A stretch of 64,000 nt of DNA from Paenibacillus albidus (GCF_014644435.1 NZ_BMKR01000019.1:1-64000), one strand, 5' to 3'. Positions 26,294 to 35,330 are shown, counted from the first letter of the stretch. Notes: generated from the letters alone by a model not told the origin. Made by a program: numbers and translations.

Positions 26294-26562
26294 TTGTTTT
26301 CGTGTGTCTCCTTCTGTTTGAGATTGACTTCAGTCTAACAGCTGGGTCTTTCTTTTTTATCTCTTATTCCTTACTTATTTCTTACTTGATGCGGCCAAGG
26401 GATTCTTCGGCTGGCTGCTTGGGTGGACGCTCCGCGAACGGACCGTTGCTCCAATCGATGTGATCGTAAGAATTTTTTTCTTCTCCTTAGTGGTGAAACT
26501 CCGGAGACCAAGGCGACCGCTGCCGCTTCTCCGCGGGTCGTTCCGTTCTCCCCGCTGTTTGA
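26294..26562. other. Non-coding upstream region of the serine hydrolase gene
   Basis: It includes the hydrolase ribosome binding site and probably its promoter. Several partly self-complementary GC-rich words occur around 26428-26550. I see no gene that I would support. Confidence 0.4.
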
Positions 26563-26570
26563 GCAAATCC

Positions 26571-26833
26571 ATAATCAGCGGTTGACTTGGTCCCGGTAAC
26601 CACTCTTCACCGGGCCCGGCTGTGCAAGGAAGCGGACTCAGGGGATCTTATTTGAGGCAACGAAGGGTGTTGTCCTTTTATGCGGACACAGGTGCTCTTA
26701 TTGTATGATCTCTAGCCCAAAACAAGGGTCCATGGAACATTTAGCGGATTCTGAGTCCGTTTCACCAGACAAATGAGCTTATTTCGGGAAATAACGTTTC
26801 TCCAGTCCGTTAAATCTGTCAACCGCTTATTTT
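26571..26833. repeat. Dispersed intergenic repeat, copy 2, with terminal inverted repeats
   Basis: The left end ATAATCAGCGGTTGAC (26571-26586) is inverted at the right end (26818-26833, GTCAACCGCTTATTTT), 13 of 16 positions matching. Inside, GCGGACTCAG (26632-26641) is inverted at 26751-26759. The body matches 12222-12458. It looks like a non-autonomous mobile or structured element. Confidence 0.75.
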
Positions 26834-26994
26834 TAGGTTGAGCCACTCAAAAAGGGAGTATTTCTTGTTACATTCAATAACCAGGGGTCGGATTTGCATG
26901 CCAATGGATTTAGAAGAAAACGATCCCCAAATCACTTCGTTCGCGTCGTCTATGCCGCTGTCAAAGTGTATGCTTTGTCAATCCCCGATGACCC
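26834..26994. other. Unassigned segment ending in a strong terminator
   Basis: An open frame with a run of basic and aromatic residues (FRRKRSPNHFVRVVYAAVK) crosses this segment but has no convincing start. It may be the remnant of a gene; I do not recognise it. It runs straight into a strong terminator. Confidence 0.3.
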
Positions 26995-27047
26995 AAAAAG
27001 CAGAGCAGGGATTCTCCAATTACGGAAGAATCCCTGCTCTGCTTTTT
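26995..27047. terminator. Very strong bidirectional terminator hairpin
   Basis: A perfect 21-bp stem, AAAAAGCAGAGCAGGGATTCT (26995-27015) against 27027-27047, ends in T6 on the plus strand. No intact gene lies directly before it on either side. Confidence 0.85.
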
Positions 27048-27048
27048 T

Positions 27049-27239
27049 AAAATTTTACAGGACGGTCGCATTCAATAGAAAAGTTACTTACGAGACAGCC
27101 TCCTTCTATTTTGATATGGGAGATCCTGTCTTACTCGTAGAACAGCCACCGGGAGGAGGTGTTGTGTAAGAACAAGAGCAACCTTTTACTGGAAGAAGGG
27201 TATATACGTCATTAACTTTTATAGAAGGAGGCCGATCAC
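27049..27239. other. Upstream region of the secreted-protein gene
   Basis: An open frame ends here with MGDPVLLVEQPPGGGVV and a stop at about 27169, but its upstream part crosses the terminator. The last 20 bases carry AGGAGG for the next gene. Nothing else is clear. Confidence 0.3.
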
Positions 27240-27812
27240 TTGAAAGCAATGAAAAAAATGATCATTCTAATATTTGGTTTACTGATTCTATCCGAAGGGA
27301 CCTTGCTATATGCCGCTTCCGGCAAATCCGCAGTTGCAGTTTACTTGAATCATGTGCTGCAAAAGCAGTCAGGAATAACTTCGGAGGGGAAGGTATACCT
27401 GTCTGCTGAGCAGCTGTCTGAGGATTTGAATGTGTTAATGTCTGTGGAGAAGTCGGGTCAAACGGTTCGAATCTATAAGCCAAATGTAAATACGGTGTTG
27501 ATTGATGATAAGGGGGGCATTTTTGGCAAGGTAAAAATCGATGACCGTATTACTTTTTCTGCCCTTGTCCAGGTAGATCATTTAAAAGTAGATATTTCAG
27601 AGATAAAAATTCTGATCACCAATGCTGAAAACAAAACAGAAACCATGGACATTCAGCAGATTAAAGAGCAAAAAGAAAATTTTTGGCTCAAATCGGCCGA
27701 TTTCACTTATAGCTTTAATACCAAAGGGGCCTATACTGTGCAGGTGTATTTCAAAGCTATGGATTCCAAACAATGGTTTCCCGTTTCTGAGATTCAAATA
27801 TTTACGATTTGA
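27240..27812 (+). CDS. Secreted protein with copper-amine-oxidase-N-like domain
   Basis: The protein has 190 residues and starts with TTG, 8-9 bases after AGGAGG. Residues 1-26 are a signal peptide (IILIFGLLILSEGTLLYAAS). Residues about 30-80 resemble the copper amine oxidase N-terminal repeat common in Paenibacillus surface proteins (VYLNHVLQKQ, KVYLSAEQLSEDLNV). Residues about 95-190 look like a small beta-sandwich. No catalytic motif is seen. It is convergent with the nitroreductase gene and stands alone. Function unknown. Confidence 0.75.
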   Translation: MKAMKKMIILIFGLLILSEGTLLYAASGKSAVAVYLNHVLQKQSGITSEGKVYLSAEQLSEDLNVLMSVEKSGQTVRIYKPNVNTVLIDDKGGIFGKVKIDDRITFSALVQVDHLKVDISEIKILITNAENKTETMDIQQIKEQKENFWLKSADFTYSFNTKGAYTVQVYFKAMDSKQWFPVSEIQIFTI

Positions 27813-27851
27813 GCTTTGTGTGCAGCCTGCACCATTGGTCATACTTATGGA

Positions 27852-28487
27852 TTACACGATCTCGTTTCTATAAATAACCTTACTCACCTCATGCCGCACT
27901 GTTCCATGGCCTGGCTTCAGGCCTTTGCCAATCGCGATGAGCATGATGTCCTCATACCGCTTAGGAATTTGTAAGGCCTCTTTTAGCTGAGCGGAATCAT
28001 ACCCCGACATCGTAATGGTTTCATACCCCGCTTCATTCGCAAGCAGGATCAGGGACATGGAAGCCAGACTGATATCTCTGATCAATTCCAGCTTTAACTC
28101 TTCTTTGGATTTAGGAGCGTAGTAATTTATGGCGGCATCCGCCAAATAGTCTCTTAAGGCTTGGTCCATATAACCTGCTTGAAAGGCTTGTTCGTGGATA
28201 TCCATAATATTATTGGCATCAAAGGCTTGATAATCACCCAGCATCACGATCAGCGCGGAAGCCTCTACCACCTGGGCTTGATTATAAGCGATAGGCAAAA
28301 GCGATTTCCGCAGCCGGGGTTCATCCACAATCAAATACCGGGTCGCTTGTATATTATTTCCGTTGGGTGATTTGCTGGCACTTTCGATTAACGAAGTGAG
28401 GACCTCCGGAGAAATCTCGTGGTTGGGGTCATAATGTCTGACAGAACGTCTCTGGTCTAAAATATGTTTTACACTCATAGTATCCAC
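27852..28487 (-). CDS. Nitroreductase-family FMN oxidoreductase
   Basis: The protein has 211 residues. The N-terminal RRSVRHYDPNHEISPEVLTSLIESASKSPNGNN is the FMN-binding nitroreductase signature; the C-terminal half has SLILLANEAGYETITMSGYD and a terminal basic segment. It uses NAD(P)H to reduce nitro compounds, quinones or similar electrophiles. The hxlR gene at 28.6 kb is divergent, an arrangement typical of quinone- or nitro-inducible reductases. Confidence 0.9.
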   Translation of the reverse strand: MDTMSVKHILDQRRSVRHYDPNHEISPEVLTSLIESASKSPNGNNIQATRYLIVDEPRLRKSLLPIAYNQAQVVEASALIVMLGDYQAFDANNIMDIHEQAFQAGYMDQALRDYLADAAINYYAPKSKEELKLELIRDISLASMSLILLANEAGYETITMSGYDSAQLKEALQIPKRYEDIMLIAIGKGLKPGHGTVRHEVSKVIYRNEIV

Positions 28488-28532
28488 TCCATGAATTAGA
28501 TTAGGTTGCAGCTTTGATTATAGTAGGCCATA

Positions 28533-28580
28533 CTTAAGGTGAAAATAACGCACATTAATGTGGTATAGCCACCTTTAGGT
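28533..28580. promoter_or_regulatory. Candidate HxlR operator region between nitroreductase and hxlR genes
   Basis: CACATTAATGTG (28551-28562) is a perfect 12-bp palindrome. It is framed by CTTAAGGTG (28533-28541) and its near-inverse CACCTTTAGG (28570-28579). The nested dyad sits in the divergent control region where a dimeric HxlR protein would bind. Confidence 0.55.
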
Positions 28581-28599
28581 GCCTGTTGGAGGGACATAC

Positions 28600-28962
28600 A
28601 TGGTTAGTCACAATACCGGCATCAATATTTTTGTCAACACGGTAGGCGGAAAGTGGAAAGGGCTGATCCTCTATTTCTTGAGCCAGCAATCCATCCGGAC
28701 CAAAGATTTTTATCCATTGATTCCGGGGATTACACAAAAAGTGTTGACCGATCAGCTGAAACAGCTGGAAAGAGATGGTCTTGTGCAAAGAGAACTGTTC
28801 CCGGAAGTGCCGCCGAGAGTAGAATATAGTCTAACAGACCTGGGGCAATCCTTTGTCCCCATATTGAACATCATGTGCGAGTGGGGCAATACCTATGCTC
28901 TGGCCAGGGATATAGAGAAAGATGGACAAATCCGCTGCAGTCATGAAGCAAAGAAAGCCTGA
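28600..28962 (+). CDS. HxlR-family transcriptional regulator
   Basis: The protein has 120 residues with the HxlR pattern NTVGGKWKGLILYFLSQQ, PLIPGITQKVLTDQLKQLERDGLVQRE and the wing VPPRVEYSLTDLG. It lacks the N-terminal sensing cysteine seen in the 4.8-kb HxlR protein; cysteines occur only near the C terminus. ATG 28600 follows TTGGAGGG. It likely regulates the divergent nitroreductase gene. Confidence 0.9.
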   Translation: MVSHNTGINIFVNTVGGKWKGLILYFLSQQSIRTKDFYPLIPGITQKVLTDQLKQLERDGLVQRELFPEVPPRVEYSLTDLGQSFVPILNIMCEWGNTYALARDIEKDGQIRCSHEAKKA

Positions 28963-29008
28963 AAAGTTTTTTAGGGTTTTGAGCAAGCTGACAAAAATAG
29001 TATTGTAA

Positions 29009-29024
29009 TGAAAACGGTTTTATG
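29009..29024. promoter_or_regulatory. Variant operator or cre-like site upstream of lacI
   Basis: ATGAAAACGGTTTTAT is an imperfect palindrome with a CG centre. It resembles both the perfect LacI sites nearby and a CcpA cre. Confidence 0.45.
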
Positions 29025-29036
29025 TTAGTTTAACTT

Positions 29037-29054
29037 TATAAAAACGTTTTTATA
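29037..29054. promoter_or_regulatory. LacI-type operator before lacI (autoregulation)
   Basis: TATAAAAACGTTTTTATA is a perfect 18-bp palindrome with the CG centre of LacI/GalR operators, ending 17 bases before the lacI start. The same core recurs at 30152-30167 before the ABC operon. Confidence 0.85.
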
Positions 29055-29071
29055 GTAAAGGACCGAATATT

Positions 29072-30091
29072 ATGGGAAAGATCACGATTAAAGATGTTGC
29101 CAGGGAGGCCGGTGTCTCCATCTCTACTGTGTCCAACGCTCTTAATGACGTGGATGTCCTGAATCCCGAGACCAAATCACATGTGCTGCAAGTAGCCCAG
29201 CGTCTGAATTATGTGCCCAACCTGAATGGCAAGCAGCTGAAGTCGGGGAAGACCAAAATGCTCGGTTTTTTTACCACCAGTGTATCGGGGCCCTACTTCT
29301 ATAAACTGGTGGAGTCCATGGCCAATGAGTGTGACCGCCGGGGCTACGGGCTGAATGTGTTTGTTACGAAGGACAAACAAGTGGTGATGAGCAATATTCT
29401 CGGCCGGCGTGTAGACGGTGCCATTATCTATGAAGAGCGGGGCATTGATGAAAGGGATATTGCAGCGATGAAGAAAGAGAAGGTCAAGGCGGTGTTTCTG
29501 GACCGGGCCCTGGAGAATGAAACGATGGGCAGTGTTATTTTTGATTCCTATGAAGCTGCTTATGAGGCTACCAAGTACTTAATTGGCCTGGGGCACAAAA
29601 AAATCGCCTACATCTCCGGCGTGGATACGATGCTGGACAGTGTGCAGCGCAAAGAGGGATATTTGGCTGCACTTCGCCAGTATCAGCTGCCGGTGGATGA
29701 GGATTATATCCTGCAGGGGTATTTTGAGGAAGGAAGCACCCATAACGCGGTGAAAGCCTTTCTGCATCTGCATCCGCAGAAGCTGCCGGACGCCTTTCTG
29801 GCCGGGAATGACCTGAGTGCGATTGGCTGTATCCAGGCACTGAAGACGTTTGGTTTTGCTGTTCCTTCCGACGTCAGCGTGGTCGGGTTCGATGATATTG
29901 AGATTGCCCAGTATTATTCACCGCCGCTCACGACAGTGAGGAACCAGATCGCCAGACAAGGGATGCTGGCCATTGACCATCTGGTGCGTTTGATCCACAA
30001 GAAAGAACAGGGAAAGTCGCAGAAATTGGCCGGAGAACTGGTGGTTAGAGGTTCAAGTCATGTGAAGCTGGACCGGAATGATGTTGTATAG
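29072..30091 (+). CDS. LacI-family transcriptional regulator of the GH30/ABC operon
   Basis: The protein has 339 residues. The N-terminal LacI headpiece ITIKDVAREAGVSISTVSNALNDVDVLNPETKSHVLQVAQRLNYVPN is complete, including the hinge helix, and is followed by a periplasmic-binding-like sugar domain (VSVVGFDDIEIAQYYSPPLTTV). It should repress its own gene and the downstream operon, since both carry the same palindromic operator. The effector is probably the imported oligosaccharide or its product. Confidence 0.94.
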   Translation: MGKITIKDVAREAGVSISTVSNALNDVDVLNPETKSHVLQVAQRLNYVPNLNGKQLKSGKTKMLGFFTTSVSGPYFYKLVESMANECDRRGYGLNVFVTKDKQVVMSNILGRRVDGAIIYEERGIDERDIAAMKKEKVKAVFLDRALENETMGSVIFDSYEAAYEATKYLIGLGHKKIAYISGVDTMLDSVQRKEGYLAALRQYQLPVDEDYILQGYFEEGSTHNAVKAFLHLHPQKLPDAFLAGNDLSAIGCIQALKTFGFAVPSDVSVVGFDDIEIAQYYSPPLTTVRNQIARQGMLAIDHLVRLIHKKEQGKSQKLAGELVVRGSSHVKLDRNDVV

Positions 30092-30151
30092 CCCTGGGGG
30101 CAATCATTGCCGGTCTGGATTTGAGCAGGAGGGGGATTTTTTTGTCGAAAA

Positions 30152-30167
30152 ATAAAAACGTTTTTAT
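30152..30167. promoter_or_regulatory. LacI-type operator before the ABC/GH30 operon
   Basis: ATAAAAACGTTTTTAT is a perfect palindrome and repeats the core of the lacI operator at 29037-29054. It lies about 90 bp before the first permease start. Confidence 0.85.
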
Positions 30168-30257
30168 AGAAATTCACTGCAGTTACACTTACGCTGATTG
30201 GGCATTTCTTTTGTTCAATTTATTTCAAGAGATAAACCTGGAGGGGAGCATAAAAAC

Positions 30258-31244
30258 GTGAATAAACTGGCCGTAGAGACAGGAGCCGGAAAGCCTACGA
30301 GACCCCGTGGAAAGAAGCCTAAAGGGCAGAGGCTTAAAGAATTTGTAACCGATTACAAAAGACAGTGGGAAATCCAGTCGATGATCCTGCCGGGCATTAT
30401 TTTTATGATTATTTTTTGTTACATTCCCATATACGGCTTGACGATTGCCTTCAAAAACTACACGGTCATCGACACGCTGGGGACCGCTCCGTGGGTGGGC
30501 CTGGACAATTTCCGGATTATTTTATCCGACAAATACTTCTGGGATGCGGTGGTAAACACGCTGGGCATCAGCTTTCTGAAGCTGGCTATCGGGTTCGTCA
30601 TTCCTATTATCCTGGCCATTATGATCTATGAGCTGAACAGTGGCCGCTTCAAAAAAATGGTGCAGACCCTCTCCTATTTGCCGCACTTTCTGTCCTGGAT
30701 CGTGCTGGGCGGTATGCTCATCACCTGGTTCTCAACTACCGGACTCTTCAATCAGCTGCTGCTGGGTCTCGGCGTCATCTCACAGCCGCAAAATATTCTG
30801 CTTGATGCCGGGAAGTATTGGTGGATCGCCACTTTATCGGATATTTGGAAGGAAGCCGGATGGGGCACGATACTATACTTGGCCATCATGTCCAAGATCG
30901 ACCCTACGTATTATGAAGCGGCCAAAATCGACGGCGCCAGCCGGCTCCGCCAGATCTGGAATATTACACTGCCGAACATGAAGCCGATTATCGCCCTTAA
31001 TCTGATCCTTACTGTAAGCGGTTTACTCGGCTCCAATCTTGATCAGACTCTGGTTCTGATGAACTCCCAGAACCGGGAGAAGGCCGAGGTCATCAACTCT
31101 TATGTGTACCGGATGGGGATGTCGCAGGGGGATTTCTCCTATGCTACCGCCGTTGGATTGGGAGTTTCCATAGTGTCCGTTATCCTGCTGCTTGTGGCCA
31201 ATAAAATAACCGGCAAATTAAATGACAATCAGTCTGTTCTCTAG
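30258..31244 (+). CDS. ABC sugar permease, LplB-type
   Basis: The protein has about 328 residues and six membrane segments. It has the LplB-like opening WEIQSMILPGIIFMIIFCYIPIYGLTIAFKNY and the EAA loop YYEAAKIDGASRLRQIWNITLP that contacts the ATPase. GTG 30258 is chosen behind GGAGGGG; the longer frame has no ribosome binding site. It is the first gene of an operon with a second permease, lipoprotein and GH30 enzyme. No ATPase is encoded here, as is usual for this class, which shares a common MsmX-like ATPase. Confidence 0.93.
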   Translation: MNKLAVETGAGKPTRPRGKKPKGQRLKEFVTDYKRQWEIQSMILPGIIFMIIFCYIPIYGLTIAFKNYTVIDTLGTAPWVGLDNFRIILSDKYFWDAVVNTLGISFLKLAIGFVIPIILAIMIYELNSGRFKKMVQTLSYLPHFLSWIVLGGMLITWFSTTGLFNQLLLGLGVISQPQNILLDAGKYWWIATLSDIWKEAGWGTILYLAIMSKIDPTYYEAAKIDGASRLRQIWNITLPNMKPIIALNLILTVSGLLGSNLDQTLVLMNSQNREKAEVINSYVYRMGMSQGDFSYATAVGLGVSIVSVILLLVANKITGKLNDNQSVL

Positions 31245-31259
31245 AAGGAGGGTGCCCGC

Positions 31260-32147
31260 GTGAATCGAAAGGCGGCCAAAGAAGATCTCGACAGCCGGAT
31301 CTTTGATACCTTGAATATGATTTTGCTCATCATCTGTACAGTAATCATTGTAGTCCCGCTGTGGAATGTCATCATTTCTTCATTCAGCTCCGGGAAAGCC
31401 TTGGCCGAAGGCGGCTTTATATTCTGGTCTACAGAATTCTCCCTGGAGAATTACCGCGCCGTGTTCAACGATCAGAGTATATGGCAGTCGTTTTTTATCT
31501 CAGTCTCCAAGACTACCATCGGCGTGCTTACCCATGTCTTCTTCTGCGCAATGGTCGCCTATGGACTCAGCAAAAGAAATGTGCGCGGCCGCAAGCTTTA
31601 TGTAGCGATGGGCGTCATCACGATGTTTTTCTCCGGCGGGATGATTCCGACCTATCTGCTCATCAAATCGCTGGGTCTGCTTAACAGTTTCTGGGTGTAT
31701 ATTATCCCGGCGTTGTTCAGCTATTACGATGTGGTTATTCTGATGAATTTCTTCCGGAATGTGCCGGATTCCCTTGAGGAGTCCGCCAAAATCGACGGTG
31801 CCGGCGACTGGCATATTTTCCTGAAGATCTTCATTCCGCTGTCCATGCCGGCTATGGCGACCATTGCGCTGTTCAACGGGGTCGGGCAATGGAACGATTT
31901 CATGACCACCAAGCTGTATATAACCGATCAGGCGCTGTACCCGCTGCAAATGAAGCTGTATGAGATTATTGTCCAGTCGCAGACCCAGGCGATGCAGAAT
32001 GTTGGGGGCTCGGCCATCATTGAAACGACGACCAAGGGGGTTCAACTCGCAACCATTGTCATAACGACGCTGCCGATTGTGGTGATGTATCCGGTCCTGC
32101 AGCGGTATTTTATCTCGGGCATGATGATGGGGGCTGTCAAAGAGTAA
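31260..32147 (+). CDS. ABC sugar permease, YtcP/LplC-type
   Basis: The protein has 295 residues, six membrane segments and the EAA loop EESAKIDGAGDWHIFLKIFIPLSMP. It ends with the conserved RYFISGMMMGAVKE of the YtcP/LplC class. GTG start behind GAAGGAGGG, 15 bp after the first permease stop. It pairs with that permease as the membrane channel. Confidence 0.94.
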   Translation: MNRKAAKEDLDSRIFDTLNMILLIICTVIIVVPLWNVIISSFSSGKALAEGGFIFWSTEFSLENYRAVFNDQSIWQSFFISVSKTTIGVLTHVFFCAMVAYGLSKRNVRGRKLYVAMGVITMFFSGGMIPTYLLIKSLGLLNSFWVYIIPALFSYYDVVILMNFFRNVPDSLEESAKIDGAGDWHIFLKIFIPLSMPAMATIALFNGVGQWNDFMTTKLYITDQALYPLQMKLYEIIVQSQTQAMQNVGGSAIIETTTKGVQLATIVITTLPIVVMYPVLQRYFISGMMMGAVKE

Positions 32148-32205
32148 GCTTGGGCCCGGCTGCAAGACGGAATCCATGGTGAACTTATTATAAGGAGGAA
32201 AGCAA

Positions 32206-33846
32206 ATGCTTAAGATGATCAGGAAATCAGGAACTAAAGGCCTCAAACTGGGTGTAATGCTGCTGGCGGCGGTACTTGTGGTTGCAGGCTGCGGCGGTGG
32301 CGGGTCCGGCGGCGGCACTAAAGAGCTGGTTTCGATTGAAGGCCGTTATACTGTTGATCCGGAGACACCGGCCTGGCAGCTGGACAAAAAAGAGGAGGTT
32401 ACCGACCTCACCTGGTACGTGAACGCGGATTGGTGGAACACCGATTTCGGCAAAGACATTGTGACCAAGAAGATTAAGGAAGACCTGAATATTAACATCA
32501 AATTTATTACCGGGGATGATACAAAGCTAAACACTTTTTTTGCCGGGGGGGATATGCCGGATCTGCTGACCGTGTTCGATTCGAACTCGCCGGTGGTGCA
32601 AAAAGCGGCTACCTGGGCGCTTCCGCTGAATGATCTGGCGGAGAAATACGATCCCTATTTCAATAAAGTGGCTGCTGCGGATACCTTGAACTGGTTCCAG
32701 CTGACGGATGGCAAAACCTATGGCTACCCGAACTATTCCAATACGCAGGCGGATTATGACAGCGGTAACATTCCGGCCAAAACCGCCTTTATCATCCGTA
32801 AGGATGTGTACGAAGCGCTCGGCAGCCCGGTGATGGGGACTCCGGAGGAGTTCCGGAGTGTATTGACCCAAATCAAGCAGCAGTTCCCGAGCCTGATTCC
32901 CTTTGGCTTCAACTCGATTGGGGAAGGCACCGGTTCTCTTGGCGATACCCTGCAGGACTTTATTGGAGTGCCGCTGGAGCAAGAGAATGGCGGGTTCTAT
33001 GACCGCAATCTGGATGAGGATTACCTGGCCTGGGTTGAAACCTTGAATGCGGCCTACCGGGACGGCAGCCTCAGCGATGACAGCTTTGCCGATGACGGGA
33101 CGGCATTTGAAGAAAAAGTGAAGTCCGGCAAATACGCCACAATGCTGCTCGACGGGACACCTCAGCAAGGAGGAAACCTGCAAATCTACAGAAGTGCGAA
33201 CCCCGGCAAAGAGTATATTGCCATTGACGGGCCGCAGAGCACCGTGGGCCATGAACCGACGTTGAATCAATCCGGAATTACCGGCTGGATGATCAATTAC
33301 ATTACCAAAGACTGCAAGGACCCGGCCAAAGCGATACAGATCTTTACGTATCTCTTAAGTGAAGAAGGACAAATGCTGATGAACTACGGGATTGAAGGCG
33401 AGACCTATAAGGCTAAAGGGGACGGCACAGTAGAGCTGCTGCCCGAAGTGAAGGATCTGCAGCTGAATAATGCGGATCAATTCAAAAAGGACTACCGGAT
33501 GGGTGAATTTATGTTCTTCGGCCATGACCGTCACAAATCGCTGAGCAGCGATGCCTTCCCGGAATCCGTCAAGCAATTGCAGGAATGGGGCAAAGGCAAG
33601 CTGAAGCCGCATTTCCTCCTGGAGAATATCAATCCGGATCAAGGCACGCCGGAAGCGCGGGCGCTGAGCGCCATCAATACCAAGTGGAATTCGACATTGG
33701 TAACCATGATCCGTGCAAAAGATGATGCCGCCTTTGAGGGCGCCTTGGCGGCTTACCAATCCTTTTTGGCGGAGAATAGCTGGGATCAGATTGTCAAGGT
33801 CCGCAGCGAGAAGATGAAACAGAATAAAGAGAAGCTGGGACTCTAA
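32206..33846 (+). CDS. Extracellular solute-binding lipoprotein, LplA-type
   Basis: The protein has 546 residues. A lipoprotein signal peptide ends in VVAGC (lipidated Cys29), followed by a glycine/serine linker and a large LplA-like binding fold (TWYVNADWWNTDFGKD; GITGWMINYITKDCKDPAKAIQIFTYLLSEEGQ). It should capture an oligosaccharide at the membrane for the two upstream permeases. AAGGAGG precedes the ATG. Confidence 0.93.
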   Translation: MLKMIRKSGTKGLKLGVMLLAAVLVVAGCGGGGSGGGTKELVSIEGRYTVDPETPAWQLDKKEEVTDLTWYVNADWWNTDFGKDIVTKKIKEDLNINIKFITGDDTKLNTFFAGGDMPDLLTVFDSNSPVVQKAATWALPLNDLAEKYDPYFNKVAAADTLNWFQLTDGKTYGYPNYSNTQADYDSGNIPAKTAFIIRKDVYEALGSPVMGTPEEFRSVLTQIKQQFPSLIPFGFNSIGEGTGSLGDTLQDFIGVPLEQENGGFYDRNLDEDYLAWVETLNAAYRDGSLSDDSFADDGTAFEEKVKSGKYATMLLDGTPQQGGNLQIYRSANPGKEYIAIDGPQSTVGHEPTLNQSGITGWMINYITKDCKDPAKAIQIFTYLLSEEGQMLMNYGIEGETYKAKGDGTVELLPEVKDLQLNNADQFKKDYRMGEFMFFGHDRHKSLSSDAFPESVKQLQEWGKGKLKPHFLLENINPDQGTPEARALSAINTKWNSTLVTMIRAKDDAAFEGALAAYQSFLAENSWDQIVKVRSEKMKQNKEKLGL

Positions 33847-33871
33847 AAAAGATCACCTGGAGGGAAACCCA

Positions 33872-35218
33872 ATGCGGCAATATAAGGTCTATAAGTCTAC
33901 GGGAGAAAAGGAATTATTTGTACCTCAGTCACCGGAATCCTGGGCATCAGTACCTTCGGGTGCGGGGAGCGTCGTTGTCACCTTGGATGACAATCGCAGC
34001 TATCAGCAAATGGATGGTTTTGGGGCCTCTTTTACTGACTCGTCAGCTTACCTGATGAACCAGGTGCTCCGTGAGGAGCAGCGGGAAGAAGTGATGCGGA
34101 GGCTGTTTGATCCGCAAGACGGGATTGGCTTGTCCGTCCTCCGCAATCCCATGGGTGCTTCGGACTATGCGAGAACAGTGTACAGCTACAACGACCTGCC
34201 CGCGCCAGAGACGGACCCGGAAATGACCCGGTTCTCCGTCGCCCATGATGAAGCGGATGTGATCCCTCTAACCTTGCAGGCGCTGATGTTAAATCCGCAG
34301 CTGAAGCTGTTCGCCTCACCGTGGAGTGCACCGGGCTGGATGAAGACGGGCGGCTCCATGCTCGGAGGCCAGCTGAAAAGCGAATATTACGCGGCCTATG
34401 CGGACTATTTTGTGAAATACATCCAGGCTTATGCCGCCCACGGCCTCAAGGTTCATGCGGTCACCCCGCAGAACGAAGCCTTGTATGAACCGCTTCATTA
34501 TCCGAGTATGCTGATGCTGCCCGAGGCGCAGAGTGATTTTATCAAAAATCATCTGAAACCCGCCTTTGTGAAGCACGGTATGGATACGAAGATCCTCTGC
34601 TACGATCACAACTGGGACCGGCCCGATTATCCGCTCACGGTGCTGGAGCAGGCAGGGGATGAGGTGGACGGCGTTGCCTGGCATTGGTACGGAGGGGAGG
34701 CTTCCGCACAGACGAAGGTGTATGAAGCGGTTCCGGGCAAAGAAGTGCATTTCACCGAAGGCTCGGGCGGCGAATGGATTCCGCCGTTTGAACAGGCCTT
34801 CTCTAATGTGATGCGAACAGGGATTGAGATTCTGCGGAATTACGGCCAATCCATGGTGCTGTGGAATATGGCGCTGGATGAGCACAACGGGCCGACGGTC
34901 CCCGGCTTCGGGCAGAGCACCTGCCGCGGTATTGTGCAGGTCAACCAGCAGACCGGAGAGCTGACGTATACGCTGGATTATTACGCGCTGGCCCATTTCA
35001 GCAAAGTTATCCGCCCAGGGGCGGTGCGGATTGCATCCTCCTCGGAGGATGAGGATATCCGCTCGGTTGCTTTTCGGAATACGGATGGTTCGCTGGCGGT
35101 GGTATTGTTCAATGACGGGAGCGTTACGGCGAATGTGGATATGAACCTTCGGGAAGAAGGACTGCTAAGCTTGAAGCTGGAATCCAAAAGCGCCGTATCC
35201 ATCCTAATCAGCCCCTAA
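33872..35218 (+). CDS. GH30 family glycosidase, cytoplasmic
   Basis: The protein has 448 residues and matches GH30 glucosylceramidase-like enzymes: YQQMDGFGASFTDSSAY, SPWSAPGWMK, VTPQNEALYEP with acid/base Glu202 and VHFTEGSGG with nucleophile Glu296. There is no signal peptide, so it acts on the oligosaccharide brought in by the operon's transporter. GH30 members of this type cleave beta-glucosides, beta-1,6-glucan or beta-xylosides; the linkage is not readable. It is the last gene of the LacI-controlled operon. Confidence 0.92.
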   Translation: MRQYKVYKSTGEKELFVPQSPESWASVPSGAGSVVVTLDDNRSYQQMDGFGASFTDSSAYLMNQVLREEQREEVMRRLFDPQDGIGLSVLRNPMGASDYARTVYSYNDLPAPETDPEMTRFSVAHDEADVIPLTLQALMLNPQLKLFASPWSAPGWMKTGGSMLGGQLKSEYYAAYADYFVKYIQAYAAHGLKVHAVTPQNEALYEPLHYPSMLMLPEAQSDFIKNHLKPAFVKHGMDTKILCYDHNWDRPDYPLTVLEQAGDEVDGVAWHWYGGEASAQTKVYEAVPGKEVHFTEGSGGEWIPPFEQAFSNVMRTGIEILRNYGQSMVLWNMALDEHNGPTVPGFGQSTCRGIVQVNQQTGELTYTLDYYALAHFSKVIRPGAVRIASSSEDEDIRSVAFRNTDGSLAVVLFNDGSVTANVDMNLREEGLLSLKLESKSAVSILISP

Positions 35219-35280
35219 CCGTGCAGAGAGGGGCATCCTGCTACACCGATGGATTGATGAATAAAAAGGAATGACTCCGC

Positions 35281-35323
35281 AGGGTGTCCTGACAGCCATT
35301 GTGATTGGCTGCCGGGACATCCT
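35281..35323. terminator. Bidirectional terminator, member of a repeated terminator family
   Basis: AGGGTGTCC (35281-35289) and CAGCCA (35293-35298) pair with TGGCTG (35306-35311) and GGACATCCT (35315-35323). The same hairpin, including the right half GATTGGCTGCCGGGACATCC, recurs at 47674-47715. Confidence 0.75.
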
Positions 35324-35330
35324 TTTCCAC

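Noticed and set aside
26838-27050. Small protein starting at TTG 26838
   Set aside because: Weak start, and the frame runs through the stem of the strong terminator at 26995-27047; it is unlikely to be translated as such.
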